64,000 nucleotides of DNA from Isoetes taiwanensis (lineage: Eukaryota; Streptophyta; Lycopodiopsida; Isoetales; Isoetaceae), in NCBI GenBank assembly GCA_021234155.1, contig JAJEKV010000212.1, positions 744,001 through 808,000 of the forward strand. Reading direction: 5' to 3'. Under the pieces are notes generated by a model. It made no database searches. It had not been told where the DNA came from and saw only the letters and a list, made by a program, of their open reading frames with translations. Of this stretch, positions 47,197 to 57,880 are shown piece by piece (the first letter of the stretch is position 1; every line of letters starts with the position of its first letter). The position numbers and the translations under genes are program-made.

Positions 47197-47243
47197 GGTA
47201 AGTCTTCAACCAATAGAGTAGACATTTCTTCAACCACAAGATG
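47197..47243 (+). repeat. Block of about 46 bp shared with 25767-25812
   Basis: GGTAAGTCTTCAACCAATAG, then AGTAGACATTTCTTCAACCACAAGAT, is essentially identical at the two sites 21 kb apart. At 25769 it begins at a plausible splice donor. Here it abuts the right arm of the 51 bp inverted repeat, which shares its CTTCAACCACAAG word. Confidence 0.9.
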
Positions 47244-47244
47244 T

Positions 47245-48070
47245 GATACTATAGATGGAAATTACTCATCAGGTATGCCACAAGATGAGCAGGTTAAAGA
47301 AGGTACTGGATTTTGGAATCTGGCAAGAAGTTGGACATGTGTAACTGAAAAAGAGATAGCCAAACATCATCACTTTTCCGAGCTGCCAGTGCTTAACATG
47401 TTATTCTCTCAGGTAACCATCTAAAGTGCTTCATACATGTTATTAGAGTAACCTTACACAACTTATTCAATTCAACTTAGCAATGAGTTTGACAATGTAC
47501 ATTTGCCAGTTGCTAAAGCGGCCGAGTATGACACCAGCCAGTTCATTGAGGACTGCATTGTTCAGTGTGTTCCTTGACCCTCCAGCAAAGATAGAAGTGT
47601 CCCAAGAAAATGCGGATCTCGGGGAGTTGTAGGAACAATTGGCCCCTTTGCATCTATGCATTTTATAGGTCCCTCTTTCGGTGTTTGAGATACTATGGAG
47701 GGGCATGAGCTTTGCTTAACCTTTCTTTATGCATACCCGGTGACACTCTAGGGATCAGCTGGTGCCTTTTCTTTTCCTTCTTTGTAGCATCGGTGGTTGA
47801 TGCTTCAACCACGCATGACCAAATGAGGTATATTTCTTTGGGATAAGTATTTCTTATTTACCTTTATGATAAAAGCGGGGCTTCTACTTTATATGGCACA
47901 GGCAACAAATAGAAAATCCACATTTGACGTGGTTTCCTGTATTGACTCGGTCATAATTAAAAAATATCACTTTTGCCTTGGGCATCAGGAAAGAGTGGAA
48001 GGAAGTTACAGTTTGAGCATGCATCAGCCTATTACGCCGTGCATTGTCCATGTATCATTATTTTCCTAAT
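47245..48070 (+). other. Weakly coding-like stretch, no gene called
   Basis: Pieces such as MPQDEQVKEGTGFWNLARSW (about 47275-47335) and NEFDNVHLPVAKAAEYDTSQ with FIEDCIVQCVP (about 47485-47575) have good composition but no family match that I know. They are separated by stops. It may be captured or decayed exons. Confidence 0.25.
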
Positions 48071-49278
48071 TGAAACATAGATATGCAATTTGTCTTACCG
48101 TAAGTTTGGTTTACAAATTTTGCATTCACTATTCGCTGTGCATTCTATTATTCATGTTCATCGTACATATGAATTGGAAACTGCTCTTGTGGAAATGGTT
48201 TTATTTTCACTTTCATTTGACATGAGCCATCCATCACATTTCTTCTAAGATGTTCCCAAATGTACACATAGCAAAGTCTATTATACAGGGAATGATAGCT
48301 ATATTAGGGAAATGTTGATCGAATTTTAGAACATTGTATTTATGATTCAGAATACATCTTATCTAGTGTTAGGCATTAGGTATGATGTTAATCAGTTTGA
48401 TATCCTTTGCTAGTGATGCAAAGATATTGACTCCATAATCCTGAAGCACTTTGATTTGTACTAATGATGCAAATCATGTTGACTTCATATTGACAAAAGT
48501 ATGATTTTATTCAACAAAGCTGTGGGGCATTCATATGATGACGTAAACTAGAAGCATGTCTTTCTGCAAAATATGTTGACCTCACCTATGTCATGAATCC
48601 TTATTTTAGTGCGCTAATTTGGCTATTTTCTGGTGTATGAGGAATCATGGTTTAAATGAGGAAAAGGACGTGGTTCTGCTAGTAATGCATACTATATCAG
48701 TCTAAGAACAAACCTGTGAAGCAAATGCAACATATACAAGACAAGTTTAAACTACCAAGAAGATGTCATGCATTTGACCTTAAGAGTAGTTTTCTGTGAA
48801 ATCCGTCCCCTTATGTATGCTTCTACACTGGAGATAATCAATGCCAAAGCCAGCAGCGACAATTTCGATACTGAAGTCCAAGACTTGACGCTCTCTTCTT
48901 GACTAATTTTGACATGTTACTTGCTGGTTGGGCTCAAATAATTTGGATGAACAATTTGCTTTATTATGCATCATATCAAGGCAACAAAGCCCAAATAAAG
49001 CTATAGTGATTGTTGATAGGCCCTATTTATTAGCACTTCTGCTAAGTTTGAGCCATCCCTGTTTATTAGCACCTCTGCTAAGCTTGAGCCAGTGCATCTA
49101 TGTGTCGATGTAAATTATGTGAATAAATTGCTGCCTATAATGTAGTTATAGTCTAGAAATGGAGAAAAACTGCAAAATAAACTATAGCTGGGCCAATCAC
49201 AGCAAAATAAACTGCAAAATAAACTACAGCTGTGTCAATTTCTATGGTGGACAATCACTTGTGTTTGCCTATCCATGC
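48071..49278. other. AT-rich, no gene; short tandem repeat at 49020-49096
   Basis: TTTATTAGCACTTCTGCTAAG-type units of about 37 bp occur twice at 49020-49096. Repeats of AAAATAAACTACAGCTG words follow at 49172-49235. No gene is supported. Confidence 0.5.
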
Positions 49279-50050
49279 CTAGTTACGTAAAATGCAGGAA
49301 TAAGTGACTGTAAAGTTACATGACAAGAACATATGTCCATGCACATAATAGTCTGGAGCTGCGGCATTCCCAGGAAGATGAAATTTGAGGTGAGTGACAT
49401 CAATAGTTCCAATACAGTTTGGGAAACACCTGTACCTTTCAAATCTTGACTTTATTCCCTCTAAATTATCTGGCCATCCCACTAAATTTCCCATCATGAG
49501 AATCACTGCTTCTACAAATTTCAAACAATACTTCAAAACGGTTGACCTCCCAACACCAAATTGTATACTCACCTGCAACAAAGATGAATCTGATCCATAC
49601 CTATTCAATGCTATTGCTACCTGTTTTGCAGGGGGTGTCCATCTGTTAGGAATGTTCCTCAATCCTTGTGGTGGATTTGTTTCCATCAAATGTGCTACAC
49701 GTTCACATAATGCATAGAAGCTAGCTGCATCCATTCGAAACAATTCTGGATATTGATTTACATCTCCCAAATCCACTTCATGTTATCCAGTGGTGCCAAA
49801 AATGCAAAGATCTAGGACGAATATACCAACCAGATGAATTATCATCAAGCCTTCGAACAAGCTGTGATGTCAACAAGATGCTTGCACTCCCTGAGAACAA
49901 AGGCAGCATGTGTGCACACTGGAGCAGAGACCGAATTCTCCTCAATCTTTGCAACATTCTATAGAATCTAGTGAGTAAATTATGTCTTCTTCGTCTAATG
50001 TGTGCAAGAATTTCACCTGCAATTAAAACCAGTAATTGATCATCCTCCAT
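49279..50050 (-). pseudogene. PIF/Harbinger transposase, truncated
   Basis: From ATG 50050 the protein reads ILAHIRRRRHNLLTRFYRML, then WYIRPRSL. After a frame break near 49780 it gives LFRMDAASFYALCERVAHLM, RWTPPAKQVAIALNRYGSD, VSIQFGVGRSTVLKYC and CIGTIDVTHLKFHLPGN. This is the N-terminal and first catalytic part of a HARBI1-type DDE nuclease: the helix-turn-helix-like GVGRSTV segment and the first catalytic Asp in GTIDVTH. The reading frame ends soon after PDYY, so the second and third acidic residues are missing. The enzyme is therefore truncated. No partner Myb-like protein ORF is nearby. Confidence 0.85.
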
Positions 50051-50118
50051 CTTTGTATTGGTGAAGAATCGAGACTAGACAACCGTTTGTTCATCCTCCA
50101 TCCCGATAGCAGTGAAGT

Positions 50119-50195
50119 AAACCGGTTGCAAAACCCTTTGATTTTACCCCGTCCAATGTCGTCGGTGATAACCGGTTGCAAAACCCTTTGATTTT
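50119..50195. repeat. Direct repeat of 26 bp
   Basis: AACCGGTTGCAAAACCCTTT plus a few bases occurs at 50119 and again about 49 bp later, between the transposase start and the terminal repeat. Such subterminal repeats often bind transposase, but that is not shown here. Confidence 0.85.
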
Positions 50196-50292
50196 TACAC
50201 TGTCGAATATTGACGAAAAGAGAACGCATGTGAACATGCGGCCCTCGTGGACCGTCATGGTGGTCTACATGCTGACGTGGCAATGCCACATA

Positions 50293-50312
50293 ATGGTTCA
50301 TGTGAACCCAGC
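50293..50312 (-). mobile_element. Harbinger terminal repeat and TTA target site
   Basis: The segment GGTTCATGTGAACCCAGCC ends at 50312 and is followed by TTA. Read inward, the terminus is GGCTGGGTTCACATGAACC. The paralogous uninterrupted locus near 11899 reads TTAGGGAGG, as here after 50312, so TTA is the expected 3 bp target. It resembles the ends of the MITE at 58572-58912. The opposite end was not found. Confidence 0.65.
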
Positions 50313-50787
50313 CTTAGGGAGGTGTGGACATGATCGAAATTGGCCCCATTAGGATCGGTAGCAGTTGATGCGCTAGAATTAGAATCCCTGCGGCGACGGA
50401 TGGGAATTATAATGCTAAAGACAAGTAATAGAAGCTGAAACATTTGTTCGACGATTCGTATCATGAACAAGAACCACTGACGCGCTTTGTCGTTGTAGAC
50501 AATAAGCATGGGATCTGCGCTACCATAGACAAGGTTCTCGAGTACAAAGAAGCTGAAAAGGCGTGCTGCGGATAACCTTACTGATTCCAAGAGAAGAAGC
50601 ACAGCAACAGAAAAATAGTCACGCCTTGACAAATTCGTGACGATGCCCCCTAATATGATCGTCGTGGCCCATGTGAGAGAACATACTCCCATGAACCAAT
50701 TCAGCTCATACAGTATACATTGGTCAAGCTCGCCGTTATCTCAACTACGCGCTGCTTGGCCTCATAATCTTTCACAAATTCTTCATC
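50313..50787 (-). pseudogene. Membrane-protein gene, segment downstream of the copia insertion
   Basis: The minus-strand frame from 50692 has three hydrophobic helices, including VCSLTWATTIILGGIVTNLS, YFSVAVLLLLESVRL and FQLLLLVFSIIIPI. Between them are NLVYGSADPMLIVYNDKAR and WFLFMIRIVEQM, and then a Ser/Asn-rich segment. Just upstream, up to the copia junction at 50787, another frame gives EEFVKDYEAKQRVVEITASL with one frame break before the helices. The segment continues across the copia element to 55504-55544. A second copy of the family lies at 10841-12225. Family unknown. The copia and Harbinger insertions together leave it non-functional. Confidence 0.6.
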
Positions 50788-50984
50788 TGTTATGGTTTCA
50801 CCTCTGCCAGACACGTGGCACATGATGTATGCCCGATATCCTGCATTGATCTAGGGCTTGATCTAGGGTGTGAATCACCGCTATTTGCACCGCTTCTGTT
50901 ATGCTATATATTGTACCAATCACTTGATTAATATATCGCCTTTACTGGTTCTGTTTGCTCCTCCATAGCTGTCAAGCATTGTCA
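50788..50984 (+). repeat. 5' LTR of copia element
   Basis: Starts TGTTATGGTTTCACC and ends CAAGCATTGTCA. It matches the 3' LTR almost exactly over its last 130 bp. Differences cluster in the first 65 bp. A TATA-like word (GCTATATATTG) near 50912 is shared by both LTRs and is a candidate promoter element. Confidence 0.97.
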
Positions 50985-50999
50985 TGGTATCAGAGCCTA
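50985..50999 (+). promoter_or_regulatory. Primer-binding site (initiator-Met tRNA)
   Basis: TGGTATCAGAGCCTA directly follows the LTR. It is the typical plant copia primer-binding site, complementary to the 3' end of initiator methionine tRNA. Confidence 0.95.
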
Positions 51000-51047
51000 A
51001 TTTCAGCTAAAGAATTGGGCTTCTTTTCTTTCCTGAAATCTTGTGCA

Positions 51048-51854
51048 ATGGCAGCAGTTACCTCTGGGATGATCAACCTGAAACCCCATGCCTTTGATGG
51101 AAAAGGTTATGAGGGCTGGAAGCAAATGATGCGGCTTTATCTGAAAGCCGAGTTAGTTTGGCGAATTGTGGATGGTAGTGAACCCATTCCCAAACTTGGC
51201 GAGAAGGCTGATGACGATCAGCTCAAGGCTCGTCTTCTATGGCAGCAACGTGATGATCGTGCTGTGGCATGCATTGCTATGTGCCTCTCAAAGACTCTCC
51301 TTCATTTGGTGAAAGGAGAACTTGATGATGGCAGCCAGCATCTCTGGGAATTTCTTGATGCTCGCTATGGCAAACGCAGTGAAGTTGAAGTTATGCAAGT
51401 TCTTAATGAACTTGAAGAGATCCAATATCAAGAAAGGGATGATATTCGTGTTCATATCTCTAGGCTTCAGGAGAAGTTTGAAATCTTGGCAGACGCTGGT
51501 GAACAGCATGCACTTTCTCAACCACAGAAGAAGCTTCGTCTTTATAAATCCTTACCCAAATCCTGGGGTCCCACTATGGATATGCTTATGACCACTCAGA
51601 AGACAGCTACTTTTGAGGAGATTGTGGAGGATCTTATAGAGATTTCTCTGATGCACCGGCAACGAGGTGATCATGGACGAACAGAGCAAGCTTGCATGGC
51701 CAAGTCAAGCGGGATAAAAGCAAAGTTGATACTCATTCTCCAAATTCATCTCGTTTTCCTCGAGCTCAACGGGGGCAATGCAAAATTTGCCTTCAATATG
51801 GACACTATGGTGCCGACTGTCCCCGTGCCACACCCAAAGTCCCCGCAGAACTAA
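51048..51854 (+). pseudogene. gag: copia gag (capsid/nucleocapsid)
   Basis: The natural start is the ATG at 51048, after the primer site, giving MAAVTSGMINLKPHAFDGKG. A UBN2/retrotran_gag type capsid region follows (YEGWKQMMRLYLKAELVWR, ALVKGEL-like block, YQERDDIRVHISRLQEKFEI, LPKSWGPTMDMLM). The reading frame changes at about 51700. The zinc knuckle CKICLQYGHYGADC (CX2CX4HX4C) lies at 51779-51820 in the next frame. The knuckle packages element RNA in the family. The frame break before the knuckle would cut it off. Confidence 0.9.
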
Positions 51855-51879
51855 AGAGCCCAAATCTTCTTCCTCATCC

Positions 51880-53390
51880 CTCGATGCTCTGCCCGACCAA
51901 GCAGCACAATTAGTAGAGGGAATGACAATTACTGAAGAAAGTTGCCTTGTCGAAGTTTTTCCTTCTTCTGAGCTTCAGCTTATTCCTGGCACTCACTTGA
52001 TGGCGGAGGATTTTTCTGATGTTGATAATGATTTGGAATTTATTGTTCCTGCTGCAGATCTCCTCGAAGAAACATTTCTGATTGAACATGTTCTTCATGC
52101 TCAAGAGACCTCCCACACTCTGACCGTGGATTCTGGGTGCACTTCTATCATGGTAAAAGATTCCCATCTTTTGTCTGATTCTTCTCCAGGGCATGGTGGG
52201 GTTCAGCTTGGCTCTGCTACAGAAGTACCTATTCAGTCCATTGGTACCTTTCGTCTCCCTCTTGCAAATGGTACTTCAGCTTCCATTCCGCATGCTTTGT
52301 TGGTGCCTCAACTTCGGAAAAATCTTCTTTCAGTTGCCAAACTCACAGATCAGAATATGAAGGTTTTCTTTGATGCAGAGTTTGTGTATCTTTATGCAGC
52401 GGATACAGTTGTTTCTGGTGAGCTATTAGCCCAAGGCTCTCGATCTGGCAACCTCTATGAGATACCCTTATCTCATGATTCTTGTTTGTTACACTCTCCT
52501 GCGCCTGTTTCTCCTGAACTTTGGCATCGAAGGCTTGCTCATGTGCACAATCGAGCCATTCAAAAGATGATTGCCCAACATCTTGTCCTTGGTCTTCCCC
52601 ATATTTCTAAATTTGAGGCTCCTTTCTGTCAAGCTTGCATTCTGGGCAAACATCATAGACGCACTTATGTGGCCATTGGAGATCAAGCTGATCGTCTTCT
52701 TCAAATTGTGCACTCTGATCTTTGTGGTCCGGCGGAGCTCCTTAGTCGTAACGGCAACAAGTACTTCATTTCCTTCATTGATGATCACAGCCGACGAGCC
52801 TCATTGTTTTTTCTTCGGAAGAAAAGCCAGGCTCTTCAAGCTTTTCTCACTTACAAACGCTCTGCAGAGAATCATTGTCGCACCTCCATTCAGACTCTTC
52901 GTACTGATGGTGGTGGCGAATACCTCAGTGATCTTTTCTTTCAGGTTTGTGATGAAGCCGGCATTCATCGGCAGCTTACTACCAGATACACGCCTCAGCA
53001 AAATGGCATTGCTGAGCGCAAGAATCGTACCTTGTGTGAAGCCGCCAAAACTCTTCTTGTCCAGGGCCATTTACCATCTTTGTTTTGGGAGGAGGCTCTT
53101 TCTACTGTTGTGCATGTGCAGAACCTCCTACCTACTGTGGCAGTTCCACGCTCCACTCCCCATGAGGTATGGACTGGCTCAAAACCAGATCTTTTCATCA
53201 TCTCCTCTTTTGGTGCCAAGTTTTTGCTCACGTTCCAGAAGATCTTCGCCAAAAATGGGATGACAAGAGCCTTGATTGTCGTTTTGTTGGATATGCTGCA
53301 AATCGCAAGGCTTATAAATGCTGGCATCCTGCTACAGACAAAATCATAGAATGCTCCGACGTCATTTTTCATGAGACCTTTTTTTCCTAG
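51880..53390 (+). pseudogene. pol: copia pol: protease and integrase
   Basis: One open frame reaches 53349. Protease is marked by TLTVDSGCTSIMV (active-site DSG at about 52128). The GAG-pre-integrase part begins LWHRRLAHVHNRAIQKM (about 52520) with a His-His-Cys-Cys finger ending CQACILGKHHRR. The integrase core has HSDLCGP, FISFIDDHSRR and LRTDGGGEYLSD, then TRYTPQQNGIAERKNRTL, so the Asp, Asp and Glu catalytic residues are all present. A frame change at about 53215 leads to RFVGYAANRKAYKCWHPATD and IFHETFFS, the usual end of the integrase region. Confidence 0.95.
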
Positions 53391-53394
53391 TGAC

Positions 53395-55257
53395 TCTTTC
53401 ACTATCAATTTTATTGATGATGCCAATCTTGTTCCTGATCCTCCCATCTTGCTTGATGACCACTTGCATACTCATCACTTGGCTAATCCCTTACCTCCGG
53501 CACCTCAAGATCCGCTTGTTCTTCCACAAGATAATCCACCTGAACCACCGCCTTCGTCTCCCATTGCCATACCTGCTGCTTCTGATCCTCCGTCTCCCAT
53601 TGCCATACCTACTGCTTCTGATCCTCCATCAGCCTCTTCTCCTGCTTTGCCTCCTCGCCTTCGCGCTCCTAGTCGCAAGGTTATTGAGAATGCTCAATGC
53701 AATTTACTCGAATGGTGTTGTTTGGCTTCCCATGAAGAACCTGCCACTATCTCTCAAGCATTAACTGGCCCTGAATCCTCTCACTGGCGACAGGCTGCTC
53801 TTGATGAATTACAGTCCATGGCAGCTAACCATGTTTGGGAACTTGTGGATCTTCCTCCTGGTCGGCGAACTGTTGATTGTAAGTGGGTGTTCAACAAAAA
53901 GTATGATTCGGAGGGGCATCTCCAACGCTACAAGGCTCGGCTGGTTGCTCGTGGTTTCACACAGGTTTATGGTTTGGATTATGACCAAACTTTTTCCCCC
54001 GTCATCCACATGGATAGTCTCAGAACTCTCTTGGCCCTGGCAGCCCGAGAGGATTGGGATATCCATCAACTTGATGTGCACACAGCCTTTTTTGCACGGA
54101 GATCTTTCCGAGGAGATTTTTATGGTTCAACCTCCTGGGTTTGTTGATTCTGCTCATCCTCATCAGGTCTGCAAGCTTCGCAAGGCTATCTATGGCCTTA
54201 AACAAGCTTCACGGGCCTGGTATTTGAAATTTGATACCATTCTCAAAAGGTATGGTTTTCAAAGTATCGATGCTGATCCGAATGTATATCTTCTCCGCCA
54301 AGCATCTCACGTCATTTTGGTTCTCCTTTATGTTGATGACATGCTCCTCATGGGCAATCACCCTCCTCTGCTTCAAGAAGTCAAGAAGTTTCTGTCTGAA
54401 CAGTTTCAGATTAAGGATCTTGGTATTGCTGCGTTCTTCCTTGGTTTGCAGATCACCCGAGACCGAGCTGCCCGCTCCCTTCACATCTCTCTCGACCTTT
54501 GTACACCCAAAGATATCCTTGGCCGGGTTTGGCATGGCGCATTGTAACCTGGGCCAAGTACTCCAATGGATCCTCATCTTAATTTGTTTCAGCCCGTTGC
54601 CTCTGGCTGGCGCTCTCCAGCCTCGATGCCACACTCCCTTTCCGTTCTTTGATTGGAAGCCTCATGTACTTAATGGTCTGCACACGCCCAGATCTTTGTT
54701 ATCCAGTGATCACATTGAGCCAATTCAATGATAAGTATTACGCTCATCATTGGGATCTTGCTAAACGCTTTGCTTCGCTACTTGAAAGGATCCTTGACTT
54801 AGGCATTCTTTACTCCAACACCCCGCCTTCCTCCTTGGTTGCTTTCGTTGATGCAAGTCATGGCACTAATGCTTCTTCTCGATCCACGACACGGGCTGCT
54901 ACTATTTTTTTCCATGGTGGTGTAGTTGGTTGGCTCTCTCATAAAGCAAGCCCTTTGTTGCTCTTTCCCGAGGCTGAATATCGGCTCTTTCTCATGGCGC
55001 CCCACTTTATCAAGTTCTCAAACTTGCTTACTGCGATCCTTGGTTTGCGCTCCTACCCAATTCGTTTGGATGGACAATCGAGTGCCATCCGCATTGCCGA
55101 AAGCATCCCGCCTGCTCGATCCCGGTACTCATCACATCCCCATCCATTACCATTAGGTTCTGGCAGCAAGTGGATGATGGTTTTCTCGCAACTCTTCTAT
55201 CTTCCTACTCAAGACATGCTTGCGATTTATTCACCAAAGCTCTTGGACGGATAAGTT
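53395..55257 (+). pseudogene. pol: copia pol: reverse transcriptase and RNase H
   Basis: After a Pro-rich linker, RT motifs follow: VDCKWVFNKKYDSEGHLQRY, ARLVARGFTQVYGLDYDQTF, DIHQLDVHTAF, then in the next frame FMVQPPGFVD, CKLRKAIYGLKQASRAWY and the catalytic YVDDMLL (about 54330). FFLGLQITRD follows. A gap with broken frames spans 54545-54650. RNase H resumes with GSLMYLMVCTRPDLCYPV, LVAFVDASHGTN and, in another frame, DLFTKALGR near 55215. At least three frame breaks prevent a continuous product. Confidence 0.95.
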
Positions 55258-55292
55258 CCAGCAATTTGTTCTTGCTGCGGGTGTCCGTCCTC

Positions 55293-55304
55293 GTTGAAGG
55301 GGAA
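55293..55304 (+). promoter_or_regulatory. Polypurine tract
   Basis: GTTGAAGGGGAA immediately before the 3' LTR, the expected plus-strand primer. Confidence 0.9.
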
Positions 55305-55503
55305 TGTTATGGTTTCACCCTCGCCGAACCGCATTGGCACATGATGTATGCCGAGATGATCCCATTGATCTAGGGCTTGATCTAGGGTGCAAATCACCGC
55401 TATTTGCACCGCTTCTGTTATGCTATATATTGTACTAATCACTTGATTAATATATCGTCTTTACTGGTTCTGTTTGCTCCTCCATAGCTGTCAAGCATTG
55501 TCA
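55305..55503 (+). repeat. 3' LTR of copia element
   Basis: 199 bp, TG...CA, followed by target duplication TCATC. It differs from the 5' LTR mainly in two short patches near its start and at about four other bases. Confidence 0.97.
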
Positions 55504-55560
55504 TCATCGTCATCATTCTGGGCATCATTCTGCCTCTGTGGCATAAGAGACGCAGCAGCC
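55504..55560 (-). pseudogene. Membrane-protein gene, segment upstream of the copia insertion
   Basis: A minus-strand ATG at 55544 starts MPQRQNDAQNDDDD. If the copia element and one target copy are ignored, the frame passes directly into the segment ending at 50787. This is the likely N-terminus (Asn/Asp/Glu-rich) of the interrupted gene. Bases 55561-56219 hold no recognised gene; a minus ORF at 55855-55574 has no domain. Confidence 0.5.
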
Positions 55561-56495
55561 AACCAAGGGGGGTTCACATAGTTTTGGTCGTACAAACTAT
55601 GTGAGTGACCGAAGGGTTTGTTTTCCCCTTAAACCGTACATATACTGCATGCGTAGGGGTAGCTTTTTGGGGTTTTAGGGCGATTTTGGCAATCAGATGT
55701 GGTGGAAAGGGGTTTCTAAAAAAATTCAAACACATATACAAGGGGGTTTTTGCCGACCCCTTGCACGCAGGTGGCATACCCCCTATACAATAGGTGCATC
55801 CCCCGGGCAGCCAACGACATCGAAGTTTTTTCCTGTAAAGCTTCCAATTTACCAAAGCTAGAAGCTCTAGCAGCAGCAGATCGGTGTGCCCAATTCTTTG
55901 ATAGAATGGTATTAGAATGTCGGCCCCCTTCTTTGGAATCGGTGCAAAAAAAGTCTACTTAGTAATCAAGATCGGCACCATTTCTTGAAGAAACACAGCG
56001 TTGACCTCTGCAAGAGGGACTTTTGGAACAGGGAGCTCTGCAAATGAACCAGTAAGCCTGGATGCTTAAATAGGCACCCAAGCCGGCTTACCATTCCGCA
56101 CGTAATCTGCCCTAGAGGGCCTGTTAACATGATAAACAGTCTGATGGAAGCTGTTTGTCCATTATTTGAATTTTCTACATTAGAATTGACATGAAATAAA
56201 TAATTTACCAAGTTAACAATCCTATATTATAATGTTATTGTGTAAGTGTTGGACCCAGCCCTAATTTGGGCGGCCCAGATTTGATGAAATCAATGGAGGA
56301 GATGATGCCACGTCAGATTCTTAAAAATATAACATGGTTTTTTTTTTTTTGCTAGGGTTAGCGAGGGCTCCAGCTATGCCATCGGTGGTTATATTGCCGT
56401 TTTGTTTAGGGCAGTTGCACCGTTTCTTGCAAAGCAATTCCCTTTTTTTTCTTACTATGTGCTTCCATTGATTTCAATGAAGCTTTTCTTAACAC

Positions 56496-56720
56496 ATGGC
56501 CGTTGCTCCGGCAGTTCGTTTAATATGCCACAGTTTCCCTTCAATGCCTCATTTCTTTGTCATGTCTGACGGTAGATCTAAGGCCAAGGAAAAGACGTGT
56601 TCAAGACTACAAGAAGCAGGCTTCAGTTCCCCGTGGATTGATTGGCAAGGTGTTGATTCCGGTGTCCATCTTCGCTTTATTTGTTTGCACTTGCTTTGGC
56701 CTTCATTTCTGCACCTAAGA
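56496..56720 (+). pseudogene. Exon-like fragment in Helitron, unknown parent
   Basis: ATG 56496 opens MAVAPAVRLICHSFPSMP. One frame shift later the sequence reads DYKKQASVPRGLIGKVLIPV and SIFALFVCTCFGL, a hydrophobic segment that could be a signal anchor, to a stop near 56720. It is in Helitron orientation near the 5' end. Not recognised; possibly a captured first exon. Confidence 0.3.
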
Positions 56721-57231
56721 ACATGTTTATTGGTTTCGTTTCGTCGTCATATCCCTGTCTTAATTTTGCTTGGAAGTCTCTATCTCTGTGGCAGACTTTC
56801 TAAAGTGACGATTATGCCTGTGGCAGAGTATTTCTAGAATGGCAATTATTGGATGTAACATCGCCCCGACGGAGCTTTCTTTGCATTCAAGCAACACAAG
56901 GTGAGAAGTCTGTTCATCTCCATTACAAATAGGGTTTTTTATTACAAGACAGTTCTGCATTCATGAGTCATGAGCCATGATCTAAAGGGAAGAGTTGAAA
57001 GAAGAAGTTTGGGCTTTTTTAAGAGAACAGTAAGAAAAGAACAAGTATTTCTACACATGTACCTCAACCATTCAATCTTCCTACTCTCTATTTTTCTTTC
57101 TGAAATCTTTCATTTCTTTACTCTTTAATTTTCCATCACAAGATGCGTAACATATGCAAGAACCACAAGGTCATATGATGTTATAGTCACGTGCATTCAT
57201 TCTAACAATTTGGTACTTTGTGTCCTTGCAG

Positions 57232-57531
57232 GCAAAAGCTTATACAACAAGAGTTGGAGCTGGCCCTTATCCTATTGAGTTGTTTGAGAATGCTGCAGAG
57301 GAACTTCAAGCTACAGGTTATGAATATGGAACAACTACCAGGTAGCCAGGATGCTGTGGCTGGTTAGACATGATTGCATTGAAGTATTCTTGTGAAATCA
57401 ATGGCTTCATATCACTCAGTTTTACAAAGCTTGATGTGCTTTCATATCTTCCTAAGTTGAAACTAGGTATCGCATATGAGGACCACTCTGGAAAGCAAAT
57501 TTCTTCCTATCCGCCAGACCTTGAGCAATTG
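57232..57531 (+). pseudogene. Adenylosuccinate synthetase exon captured by Helitron
   Basis: Exactly 300 bp between an acceptor (TGTCCTTGCAG) and a donor (TTG|GTCAGT). It reads [29 protein letters not shown], a stop, then CGWLDMIALKYSCEINGF, LTKLDV-type SFTKLDVLSYLPKLKLGIAY and PPDLEQL. This is the C-terminal half of adenylosuccinate synthetase, which makes adenylosuccinate from IMP, aspartate and GTP in AMP synthesis. The TTRVGxGPxP, EYGTTT and CGWLD words are family signatures. An in-frame TAG replaces part of the GRPRR motif. Preserved splice sites show capture of genomic DNA. The rest of the enzyme is absent. Confidence 0.9.
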
Positions 57532-57698
57532 GTCAGTGTTCCATATTTAAAGAGTATGCAGAAGCTAATATTGGTGGCTCTTCTATCCTGCATGGTAGCG
57601 TTGCATGTCAGATAGTGTTCAGGTCTAATTTCGACCAAAAGTTTACTTTTCTACTCCCTGGGAATAATCATATGCTGACAAATGTTCTATTGCTGCAG

Positions 57699-57880
57699 GT
57701 TTGGACCAACATATTTGTTCTTTACAGCAATAGTGGTGATGAAGCACCAAAGAAATACTCTGCATCGGAATAAGAAGATGTTTGGAGCTGGCAAAGTTGA
57801 TGAAACGTATGCTGCTGAGCTCTTTTCCTTGGATGCTAGAAAATTAGGTGATTTAGGGCATGTGAGATTCATTGTTCTAT
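57699..57880 (+). pseudogene. Second exon-like fragment in Helitron, unknown parent
   Basis: After an acceptor-like TTGCTGCAG, one frame reads VWTNIFVLYSNSGDEAPKKY and SASE to a stop. A shifted frame continues GAGKVDETYAAELFSLDARK with LGDLGHVRFIVL. Composition is protein-like, and it does not continue adenylosuccinate synthetase. Parent gene not recognised. Confidence 0.35.

Larger units (their letters stand above)
50788..55503 (+). mobile_element. Full-length Ty1/copia LTR retrotransposon
   Basis: The element is bounded by two LTRs of 197 and 199 bp (TG...CA) and flanked by a 5 bp target duplication TCATC at 50783-50787 and 55504-55508. A primer-binding site complementary to initiator-Met tRNA follows the left LTR and a purine tract precedes the right LTR. 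Gene order is gag, protease, integrase, reverse transcriptase, RNase H, which defines Ty1/copia. At least five frame changes (about 51700, 51850, 53215, 53385, 54090) and further ones after 54545 break the single ORF. It sits inside the coding sequence of the membrane-protein gene. Confidence 0.97.

Noticed and set aside
52489-53447. Antisense ORFs in the copia pol region
   Set aside because: Shadows of the integrase frame on the opposite strand.
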